Shown one piece after another: positions 1 through 6,795 of a stretch of DNA of 46,049 nt. The translations under genes were made by a program, and so were the position numbers. Below the pieces are notes generated by a model. That model was not told the DNA's origin. It saw only the letters and a list, made by a program, of their open reading frames with translations, and did no database searches. Within the stretch, counting starts at the first letter, position 1. Each line of letters begins with the position of its first letter. Source of the DNA: Lachnospiraceae bacterium (lineage in GTDB: Bacteria > Bacillota > Clostridia > Lachnospirales > Lachnospiraceae); NCBI GenBank assembly GCA_017433725.1, contig JAFRGQ010000054.1, forward strand, positions 1-46,049, read 5' to 3'.

Positions 1-1
1 C

Positions 2-325
2 AGCTGCATCAGGGATGGTATTCTGACGGATTTTCTCATCAGACATAAAGCGGAGGTAATGGATGTGGTATTAACAGAATATGATGAAGCGAAGCACATG
101 AAATTAATAGAAAAGGAAGCGGAGGCAAGAGGCGAGGCCATCGGACAGGCAAGAGGCGAGGCCATCGGACAGGCAAGAGGCGAGGCCATCGGACAGATAA
201 AAGGCGCTATTAAACTTGCGCGTTTGAACCACGATACATCTGACCGGGAAATTGTTCGTAAGATTGTAGACCTCTTTGAATTGTCTGAGGTTGAAGCATG
301 GGAGTATGTCCGAAGCTATGAATGA
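2..325 (+). CDS. Rpn-family recombination-promoting nuclease/putative transposase, C-terminal fragment
   Basis: This is the 3' end of a gene that begins before the window; the frame is open from base 2 and reads through the ATG at 59 without a break. The visible 107 residues start CIRDGILTDFLI and continue into a Lys/Glu-rich segment with EAKHMKLIEKEAEARGEAIGQ character, which is typical of the C-terminal tail of the Rpn family (PD-(D/E)XK nuclease-like, often annotated as transposase). An 8-residue unit, ARGEAIGQ, is repeated three times, followed by a helical tail (SDREIVRKIVDLFELSEVEAWEYV). The catalytic nuclease domain lies outside the window, so activity cannot be judged. Rpn proteins are thought to nick DNA and stimulate RecA-independent recombination. 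The family call rests on the tail alone. Confidence 0.7.
   Translation, partial: SCIRDGILTDFLIRHKAEVMDVVLTEYDEAKHMKLIEKEAEARGEAIGQARGEAIGQARGEAIGQIKGAIKLARLNHDTSDREIVRKIVDLFELSEVEAWEYVRSYE
125..196 (+). repeat. Three perfect in-frame 24-bp repeats encoding ARGEAIGQ
   Basis: The 24-bp unit gcaagaggcgaggccatcgg + acag occurs at 125-148, 149-172 and 173-196 without a mismatch, keeping the reading frame. Perfect identity at the DNA level suggests recent slippage or ongoing copy-number change in the tail of the Rpn-like protein. Confidence 0.95.
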
Positions 326-332
326 TTGCTGA

Positions 333-518
333 ATTACGGAAGCAGCCGCCAAACAAGGCGATACTTCCGTAAATCTTATCAGGTTTCATTGAGGGGGGAC
401 TTCCGAATTACGGAAGCAGCCGCCAAACAAGTCGATACTTCCGTAAATCTTATCAGGTTTCATTGAGGAAAGCTTCAAAATTACGGAACAGCCGCCAAAC
501 AAGCCAAAACTTCCGTAA
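333..518. repeat. Palindrome array, TTACGGAAG family, locus 1 (three units, ~73-bp period)
   Basis: Three hairpin units, each with left arm attacggaag (333, 407, 480) and right arm acttccgtaa (363, 437, 509), enclose a loop containing the conserved core gccaaacaag. Units 1 and 2 also share the spacer aaatcttatcaggtttcatt. The same arms recur at 21122-21306 and 45811-45892. There is no gene here; the stretch from 326 to 897 holds this array and the long hairpin that follows. Confidence 0.9.
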
Positions 519-554
519 TCCCACACCAGGCTCCTGAGCCTTCCCCACCCCACT

Positions 555-803
555 GAATTATTCTGCGGCTACTGTCGCCCGGGGTGTATTAAGGCACAAT
601 GTACAATATTCAATCGGGAAACATTCGCAGTCCGACTGAGAAACGGAAAAATGAGGCACTTTGCGTGACCAAGTGTATGCGAAAGCGACACGCGGGAACA
701 CAAAGTGCCGATTCATTTTTTTGTTTCGCAAGGAAGGACAAGAGTTTCCCGATGAATATTGTAAACATGTGCCGTACCCTCCCGCGCACTCGCAGGATAA
801 TCC
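555..803 (+). repeat. Long imperfect hairpin element, copy 1 (candidate structured RNA or MITE-like element)
   Basis: Nearly the whole segment folds back on itself. From outside in: gaattattctgcg 555-567 with cgcaggataat 791-801; acaatattc with gaatattgt; atcgggaaac 613-622 with gtttcccgat 744-753; gtcc with ggac; gaaac 640-644 with gtttc 723-727; aaaaatga 647-654 with tcattttt 713-720; gcactttg 656-663 with caaagtgc 701-708; an apical gc-gaaa-gc loop near 679-686. A related copy lies at 11443-11698 on the other strand, with base changes on both sides of several stems. Frames through it stay open, but the protein-like similarity between copies follows from the DNA repeat. Confidence 0.85.
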
Positions 804-897
804 AATCTTTTCCCGATTAATAATCTCGACAAATCCCCCCCAAACGCTTACAATTATTATTAGGTTACTATGCGTGCCTTATAAAGGGAGGATCACT

Positions 898-3471
898 ATG
901 GATCGCAACAATAAATTCGTAGGAAGGGAAAAAAACGTATCCGGTAAAACCGGTTCCATCAACAAGGTCGGAAGCGGACGAGGCAAAACGCAGTCGCAGC
1001 GTGGCAGCTCAAGCGGAGGTCCAATCGGCGGCGGGAAAGGTCCGAGCAGAGCAGGCGGCATCGCCAAACTCTCCCCACTGGCTATAGTTGTCATCATAGC
1101 GTATATGCTTTTCGGAGGCGGGGGAGGAAACACTCAGACGACGTCTACCGCGGTGAACACAGGAAACCAGAGCACCCATAGCTCTCAGAGCGGCAGCGGT
1201 GCCCAGAGCTCGTCCTTCTATGACTACTTTGTCTCCGGTGCCGGGCAGAGCTCCTCGTCAGGCAGCTCAAGCAGCTCTTCCGGCGGCGCGGGATCCTATG
1301 GCTCAAACGGCTACTACACGCAGCCGGCAGCAACAGTCGACAACAACACAGGCTCTGTTGATACGGTCGTATCCAACAAAGCCCGTGACAAATTCACCAA
1401 GCTTCTCGGCAACGGCAGAGATACCGTCACGCTCATGGTCTACATGTGCGGTACCGACCTGGAATCAAACTACGCGATGGCGACAAATGACCTCCAGGAA
1501 ATGCTGAAAGCCGACCTCGATACTGACCGCGTGAAGATCATCGTCTACACCGGCGGATGCAGGAGATGGAAGAACTCTGTATTTTCCAACTCTAAAAATG
1601 AAATCTATCAGGTCGTCAAGGGCGGCGTTGAGCGCCTCAGCAACAACGAGGGCAATGTCCCGATGACGGATCCTTCGACACTCTCCGGCTTCATCAGATG
1701 GTGCAAGGACCGTTATCCGGCAAGCCGTTATGACCTGATCCTTTGGGATCACGGCGGCGGAACGCTGTCCGGATTCGGCAACGACGAGAAATTCCCGGGA
1801 ACGACAATGAGTCTTGAGAAAATAGCCGAGGCTCTGCGTGACGGCGGTGTAAAATTCGACTTTATCGGATTCGATGCATGCCTCATGGCTACGCTCGAAA
1901 ATGCCATGACAGTCGAGCCTTATGCTGACTACCTGATCGCTTCCGAGGAGACGGAGCCGGGTTACGGTTGGTACTACACAACGTGGCTGTCCCAGCTCAG
2001 CTCGAACCCATCCATGGATACACTTTCTATCGGAAAGACCATTTGTGACACCTTCACAAGCGACAATGCGAAGAGAACGCGCGGCGACTCCACGACACTT
2101 TCGGTCATAGACCTCGCTGAGGCGGCGGGAACGGTACCGGAGGCGCTGGATGCATTTGCATCGACCCTCAACGACAATATCCGCGGGGATCAGTATCTGA
2201 AAGTTGCAAATGCCCGCTCCGCGACCCTCGAGTTCGCATCCTCCACCAAGATCGATCAGATTGACCTGATTGACTTCTGCACGCGCATCAACTCCAAGGA
2301 AAGCAATGCGTTCGCAGACACGCTCCGCGGTATAATCAAATACAATCGCACGAGCAGCAACTTCAGAAGTGCCTATGGAATAGCCGCGTACTTCCCGTAC
2401 AGAAGGATCTCTTACACGGACAAGGTCCTCAGTACGCTGGGAAAGGCCAACTATAATCAGAACTATACGACGGCATGCAGATCATTTGCCAGCCTTGTGA
2501 CCGGCGGACAGATCAGTGCAGGCGGATCTTCCTCACCGCTTTACTCGCTGTTCGGCAACGGGTACAGCTCTTCAGGAAGCTCTTCGGGAAGCTCGTACGG
2601 CTCCTCCGGATCATCCGGATCCTATTATGATTACAACTCCTACGGCGGCAGTAACGGATCCGCTGAGCTGGTCGGGGAGCTGTTGAACATGTTCCTGTCG
2701 ACACGTTCCATCGCACCGGGTATGGAAGTCAATGGCCTGACGGAGGAGAATTCTTCCTGGCTTGACACGGACCTCATTAAAGATAAAGCGGATTATCTCG
2801 CTTCGACTACGATTGACGCTTCTCAGCTTGTCTGGACAGATAAGAACGGCGAGCAAGCCCTGGTTCTTTCCGACGAGACATGGGATCTCATTCAAAAGAT
2901 TGAACTGAGCGTATACTATGACGACGGGGAAGGCTATCTTGATCTCGGAACCGATTACATCATTCAGTTTGACGACGACGGAGACTTTATCGGTACCTGG
3001 GACGGTACATGGATCGCACTCGATGATAAAATCGCTCCTTACTATGTCGTGCTCGCAACGATGGACGAAGACAACTCCTACACTGTCATCGGCCGCGTTC
3101 CGGCTATCCTGAATGACGAGACGGACTGCAACATAATCGTCAAGTTCACGAGCGAGGATCCGAAAGGTTCTGTCGTCGGCATCAGCACGATTCAGAACTA
3201 CGAGAAGCCGGAAGAGATTCTCGGCAAGATCGAGCCGATCGATGATCCGGAGCTTGCGGGATCAAAGCTGACATTTGCAAGTGATTACTATACTTATGAC
3301 TTAGAGTTCATCGACCAGTATGAGACCGGCAACGCACTGACAATCGACCCGGAGCATGATATCGAAATAACGAATGCCACTGTTGACAAGGCCGATACCT
3401 GCAAGGCAATGTATAAGATCACGGATATCTACGCTAACGAGTTCTGGACCGAGCCGCTTCCGACACCGTAA
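898..3471 (+). CDS. Membrane-anchored clostripain-family (C11) cysteine peptidase
   Basis: The 857-residue product belongs to the clostripain family (clan CD), cysteine endopeptidases that usually prefer Arg/Lys at P1. The ATG at 898 is chosen because gggagg precedes it; upstream in-frame sequence belongs to the hairpin repeat. A basic Gly/Ser-rich N-terminus (1-57) is followed by one membrane segment (about 59-75, SPLAIVVIIAYMLF) and a Ser/Gly linker (about 80-150). The catalytic domain begins near VTLMVYMCGTDLESN. The dyad is His285 in WDHGGG and Cys328 in GFDACLM. A second Ser/Gly/Tyr linker near residues 540-580 leads to a C-terminal domain I do not recognise. The layout predicts a protease held on the outer face of the membrane. 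It stands alone, with its own terminator. Substrate unknown. Confidence 0.9.
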   Translation: MDRNNKFVGREKNVSGKTGSINKVGSGRGKTQSQRGSSSGGPIGGGKGPSRAGGIAKLSPLAIVVIIAYMLFGGGGGNTQTTSTAVNTGNQSTHSSQSGSGAQSSSFYDYFVSGAGQSSSSGSSSSSSGGAGSYGSNGYYTQPAATVDNNTGSVDTVVSNKARDKFTKLLGNGRDTVTLMVYMCGTDLESNYAMATNDLQEMLKADLDTDRVKIIVYTGGCRRWKNSVFSNSKNEIYQVVKGGVERLSNNEGNVPMTDPSTLSGFIRWCKDRYPASRYDLILWDHGGGTLSGFGNDEKFPGTTMSLEKIAEALRDGGVKFDFIGFDACLMATLENAMTVEPYADYLIASEETEPGYGWYYTTWLSQLSSNPSMDTLSIGKTICDTFTSDNAKRTRGDSTTLSVIDLAEAAGTVPEALDAFASTLNDNIRGDQYLKVANARSATLEFASSTKIDQIDLIDFCTRINSKESNAFADTLRGIIKYNRTSSNFRSAYGIAAYFPYRRISYTDKVLSTLGKANYNQNYTTACRSFASLVTGGQISAGGSSSPLYSLFGNGYSSSGSSSGSSYGSSGSSGSYYDYNSYGGSNGSAELVGELLNMFLSTRSIAPGMEVNGLTEENSSWLDTDLIKDKADYLASTTIDASQLVWTDKNGEQALVLSDETWDLIQKIELSVYYDDGEGYLDLGTDYIIQFDDDGDFIGTWDGTWIALDDKIAPYYVVLATMDEDNSYTVIGRVPAILNDETDCNIIVKFTSEDPKGSVVGISTIQNYEKPEEILGKIEPIDDPELAGSKLTFASDYYTYDLEFIDQYETGNALTIDPEHDIEITNATVDKADTCKAMYKITDIYANEFWTEPLPTP

Positions 3472-3492
3472 ACAAATTAAATAGAAATACTA

Positions 3493-3539
3493 AAGAAAAC
3501 CATCGCAGTCTTTTATGAGACCGGCGATGGTTTTCTTTT
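3493..3539 (+). terminator. Rho-independent terminator after the clostripain-like gene
   Basis: aagaaaaccatcgc pairs with gcgatggttttctt across a 17-base loop, and the 3' arm runs into a T-rich end. It begins 21 bases after the stop codon. Confidence 0.85.
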
Positions 3540-3819
3540 GGCTATCCGGGGAATACTGCATGCGTATGACAAATGTAACGATTACCGAAAGATTCGAAAT
3601 AACGCTTGAAAATAAAAGATTAAAAGTGCATATTTTCATGTAAAGAAGAGAAAATCATGTTCATACAGGTGTCTTGACTGATGCGCTAAAGTGCCCGATT
3701 ATTCAAGAAAAATCAAGGTTTTCTACAAAGGAACTTCCATGGTTATTGCGCGTCGAGAATTTGATGTGTTATCATTAGAAATTGAAAGAAGCAAATCATT
3801 CTTCGAGGGGGGAGGAGCT

Positions 3820-4545
3820 ATGCCAGCATCTAAGTATCATGAGATCTACGAAGATCTGCGAAGCAAAATCGAGAGTGGCCAATACGCCTATAATTCCTAT
3901 CTTCCATCAGAGTACAATTTGATCGATGAGTATGATTGCTCTCGGAATACGGTTAGAAGAGCGATTGCCAAGCTTGCAGATGAAGGCTACGTGCAGAGCA
4001 TGCATGGCAAAGGAGTTCTTGTCTTATGGATGCCCGCTCAGCCATCTCTGTTTTCGTTCGGCGGAATAGAGACGATGAAAGAGGCAGCCAATCGGAACGG
4101 GATGGTTTACAGAACGAAAATCATTCGTTTCGAGGAAATCGTTGTGGATCGTGAGCTCGCCAAAAGGACCGGATTTGAACCGGGGCAGGAAGTATATGCC
4201 ATAGTAAGAGCTCGGTGCTTTGACAATGAAGCGCTCATCATCGACCACAACTGGTTCCTGAAATCAGTGGTAAGAGACCTTACTCCACGCATTGCAGAGA
4301 ACTCTATTTATGAGCACATCGAGACTACTCTCGGCGAGACTATTATGACGACGCTCAGAAAGCTGACGGTTGAGAGAAAGACAGAGATGGATCAGAAGTA
4401 CATGGATCTTCGGGATTACAACTGTGTCGTAGTCGTCACATCCCACACATATAACTCGACGGGGACTATGTTCGAGTACACCGAGTCCCGCCACAGACCG
4501 GACAGATTCGTCTTCTATAATCAGGCGAAGAGAGCGAGACGATAA
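3820..4545 (+). CDS. treR: GntR-family trehalose operon repressor
   Basis: The 241-residue length matches TreR (about 240). ATG 3820 is chosen because ggggaggag sits just upstream; the frame stays open further 5' but without a ribosome site. Residues 1-75 form a GntR-type winged helix (YHEIYEDLRSKIESGQY, LPSEYNLIDEYDCSRNTVRRAI, a wing ending HGKGVLV). The remainder is a UTRA-like effector domain of the kind that binds a sugar phosphate. TreR of the well-studied Bacillus type binds trehalose-6-phosphate and releases palindromes in the tre promoter. The gene is co-oriented with the EIIBC and hydrolase genes but separated from them by a repeat array, a terminator and a 300-base control region. 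The trehalose assignment depends partly on this context. Confidence 0.85.
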   Translation: MPASKYHEIYEDLRSKIESGQYAYNSYLPSEYNLIDEYDCSRNTVRRAIAKLADEGYVQSMHGKGVLVLWMPAQPSLFSFGGIETMKEAANRNGMVYRTKIIRFEEIVVDRELAKRTGFEPGQEVYAIVRARCFDNEALIIDHNWFLKSVVRDLTPRIAENSIYEHIETTLGETIMTTLRKLTVERKTEMDQKYMDLRDYNCVVVVTSHTYNSTGTMFEYTESRHRPDRFVFYNQAKRARR

Positions 4546-4562
4546 ATCCGGCGTCATAATTT

Positions 4563-4737
4563 GATCAGGCGAGGAGATAAGCCCGGCGCCACATTTTGAT
4601 CAGGCGAGACGATAAATCCGGCGTCACATTTTAATCAGGCGAGGAGATAAGCCCGGCGCCACATTTTGATCAGGCGAGACAATAAATCCGGCGTCACATT
4701 TTAATCAGGCGAGGAGATAAGTTCGGCACCACATTTT
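4563..4737 (+). repeat. Five tandem 35-bp repeats of two alternating types
   Basis: Units start at 4563, 4598, 4633, 4668 and 4703, each exactly 35 bp. Type B (gaggagataagcccggcgcc) and type A (gagacgataaatccggcgtc) alternate, giving a 70-bp higher-order unit. The sequence aatcaggcga...gagacgataaatccggcgtcat at the end of treR (4519-4562), which includes its stop codon, is a related unit with an 8-base insertion, so the array probably grew from the 3' end of the gene. Confidence 0.95.
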
Positions 4738-4752
4738 CATACAGATTAGGAG

Positions 4753-4797
4753 CACCACACCATCGGCAGATTTGTCTGCAGGCGGTGTGGTATTTTA
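4753..4797 (+). terminator. Terminator after treR and the 35-bp array
   Basis: accacacc (4754-4761) pairs with ggtgtggt (4784-4791), with an inner cagattt-gtctg helix, followed by attttat. It should insulate treR from the permease gene. Confidence 0.8.
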
Positions 4798-4818
4798 TGC
4801 ATAAAATGATAATGTTCA

Positions 4819-5019
4819 TGGTTGTATAAATGAAAGGAACAACTGTCGTGGCGCAAGTGGTTTATACAAGCCAGAATGACAAATATCCCTACTTGTATAT
4901 ATGATTTGCACAAATGCAACTTGTTCAAATGCAAAGACCTTTGCGCAAAAGTAATGAATATATACACATAATTTTGTTTAGACAAGCCAATTGACTGTCG
5001 GAACGATAATTGATACCAT
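4819..5019 (+). promoter_or_regulatory. Putative tre promoter and TreR operator region
   Basis: A candidate promoter is ttgact (4991-4996), 17 bases, taccat (5014-5019). Upstream are matching dyads resembling the TTGTATA-type boxes of TreR operators: ttgtataaa (4822) inverted to tttatacaa (4861), ttgtatata (4893) inverted to tatatacaca (4959), and the compact palindrome ttgtttagacaa (4974-4985) next to the -35 box. A direct repeat caaatgcaa lies at about 4911 and 4925. Spacing suggests repression by looping or promoter occlusion. No binding data support this. Confidence 0.5.
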
Positions 5020-5110
5020 AGGCTTAGAAAAAGGGAATTCCTGAGGGAGCCGGAGACGCCGGTGCGGCGGATCCGATGAACAAAGGACAATTCAAGAAAG
5101 GAAGCAGGCT

Positions 5111-6538
5111 ATGGGAAAATTTGCAGAGGATTCCAAAGAGTTACTGGAATATGTGGGTGGTAAGGAAAATATCGGCGCCGTATCACACTGCATGACGAGA
5201 ATGCGTTTCGTTCTCAACGATCCGAAGAAAGCGGACGTATCCAAGATCGAGGGCATGAAGGTCGTAAAAGGCACCTTCACACAGTCAGGTCAGTTCCAGG
5301 TCATCATCGGCAACGCAGTATCAGAGTTCTACAACGACTTCACGGAAGTATCCGGAATATCCGGCGTTTCCAAGGATGCAGTCAAGCAGGCTGCAAAACA
5401 GAATCAGAATCCGCTTCAGAGAATCGCTACGGTATTGGCGGAAATCTTCGCACCGCTGCTGCCGGCCATCATCACCGGAGGTCTTATCCTCGGTTTCAGA
5501 AACGTTATCGACTCCCTGTATGTTTTCCAGGGCGGTCACACACTCGTAGAGCTGTCCCAGTTCTGGGCAGGTCTTGATCATTTCCTCTGGCTGATCGGTG
5601 AGGCGGTCTTCCACGTAGGTATTCCGGTCGGTATCTGCTGGTCCATCGCAAAGAAGATGGGAACCACTGAGATGCTCGGCATCATCCTCGGTCTTACACT
5701 TGTTTCCGGCCAGCTCCTCAATGCGTATGCAGTGGCAGGAACGGCAGCAGCAGATATCCCGAAGTGGAATTTCGGTTTCATCCAGGTCAACATGATCGGT
5801 TATCAGGCGCAGGTCATCCCGGCTATGCTCGCAGGCTTCACACTGGTTTATCTTGAGAAGTTCTTCAGAAAGATCATTCCGAATGTTGTATCAATGATTT
5901 TCGTACCGTTCTTCAGTATCACTCTCGCGGTCATGGCAGCGCATTTCATCCTCGGCCCGATCGGCTGGAAGATCGGCTCCGCTATCTCCGCAGTTGTTTA
6001 CGCAGGAATCACAGGCCCGGCACGTGTCGTCTTCGGCGCAATCTTCGGTTTCCTGTATGCTCCGCTGGTCATCACAGGTCTGCATCATATGACAAATGCT
6101 ATCGACCTTCAGCTCGTCGCGGAATTTGGCAGTACGATGCTTTGGCCGATGATCGCTCTTTCAAATATCGCTCAGGGTTCCGCAGTTCTCGGTATGATTT
6201 ATCTTCAGAGGAAAAACGAGGATGCACAGGAAGTCAACATTCCGTCCTGCATCTCCTGCTACCTTGGCGTTACCGAGCCGGCTATCTTCGGTGTTAACCT
6301 GAAGTATATGTTCCCGTTCGTATGCGCAATGAGCGGTTCTGCACTTGCAGCAGTCTTCTCAGTTGCTATGAAGGTATCAGCGCTTTCCATCGGTGTCGGC
6401 GGTCTTCCGGGTATTCTTTCAATCGTACCGGCTAAGTATGTACCGTTCGCTATTTCAATGCTTATCGCGATCATCGTTCCGTTTACTGCGACAGTCATCG
6501 TAGGAAAGGCAAGGGGGATTGACAAGGAGGCAGCATAA
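5111..6538 (+). CDS. treP: PTS trehalose-specific EIIBC permease
   Basis: The 475-residue protein imports trehalose while phosphorylating it to trehalose-6-phosphate. An N-terminal EIIB domain (about 1-90) carries the phospho-accepting Cys27 in SHCMTRMRF. The EIIC membrane domain (about 105-470) has many hydrophobic segments and the substrate-site motif GVTEPAIFGVNLKYMFPF. No EIIA domain is present, so a glucose-type EIIA encoded elsewhere must supply phosphate. ATG 5111 follows gaaaggaag. The trehalose call, rather than sucrose or another disaccharide, comes from overall resemblance plus the TreR-like and phosphotrehalase-like neighbours. A 257-base gap containing a hairpin separates it from the hydrolase gene. 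Confidence 0.85.
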   Translation: MGKFAEDSKELLEYVGGKENIGAVSHCMTRMRFVLNDPKKADVSKIEGMKVVKGTFTQSGQFQVIIGNAVSEFYNDFTEVSGISGVSKDAVKQAAKQNQNPLQRIATVLAEIFAPLLPAIITGGLILGFRNVIDSLYVFQGGHTLVELSQFWAGLDHFLWLIGEAVFHVGIPVGICWSIAKKMGTTEMLGIILGLTLVSGQLLNAYAVAGTAAADIPKWNFGFIQVNMIGYQAQVIPAMLAGFTLVYLEKFFRKIIPNVVSMIFVPFFSITLAVMAAHFILGPIGWKIGSAISAVVYAGITGPARVVFGAIFGFLYAPLVITGLHHMTNAIDLQLVAEFGSTMLWPMIALSNIAQGSAVLGMIYLQRKNEDAQEVNIPSCISCYLGVTEPAIFGVNLKYMFPFVCAMSGSALAAVFSVAMKVSALSIGVGGLPGILSIVPAKYVPFAISMLIAIIVPFTATVIVGKARGIDKEAA

Positions 6539-6664
6539 TATGAGGCGACATGTCGGTTATAGTCCTGAATAAGTACAGTGCAGGATCGGACTGACAGGGT
6601 AGCAGCATAATGCAAATCAATAGACCATCTGCTCGGGAATTTTCCGTAAAGCATCAACATAAGA

Positions 6665-6707
6665 AATACTGCATCGGCGGGGCGAAGCCGCGCCGATTTG
6701 CAGTATT
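6665..6707 (+). other. Intercistronic hairpin between treP and the hydrolase gene
   Basis: aatactgcatcggcg pairs with cgccgatttgcagtatt, a stem of about 15 pairs with a two-base bulge. No T-run follows, so it is more likely an mRNA processing or stability element or partial attenuator than a full terminator. Confidence 0.55.
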
Positions 6708-6795
6708 ATAGATTATGAACGGCAGAGAAAAGGAACGGGAGATTTCATGAAGAAAGAGATACAGGCAGAGTTAGGGTATAAAACGGAGGATGAGT

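Noticed and set aside
333-518. Possible CRISPR array
   Set aside because: Units are palindromes with spacers that are themselves repeated within the array, only three units occur, and no cas gene lies in the window.
599-820. Small open frame resembling another at 11380-11589 on the minus strand
   Set aside because: The protein-level similarity follows from the shared hairpin repeat; base changes keep stem pairing rather than codons and there is no ribosome site.
661-897. Longer N-terminus for the clostripain-like protein
   Set aside because: This part lies in the repeat element, begins without a ribosome site, and the ATG at 898 has a good one.
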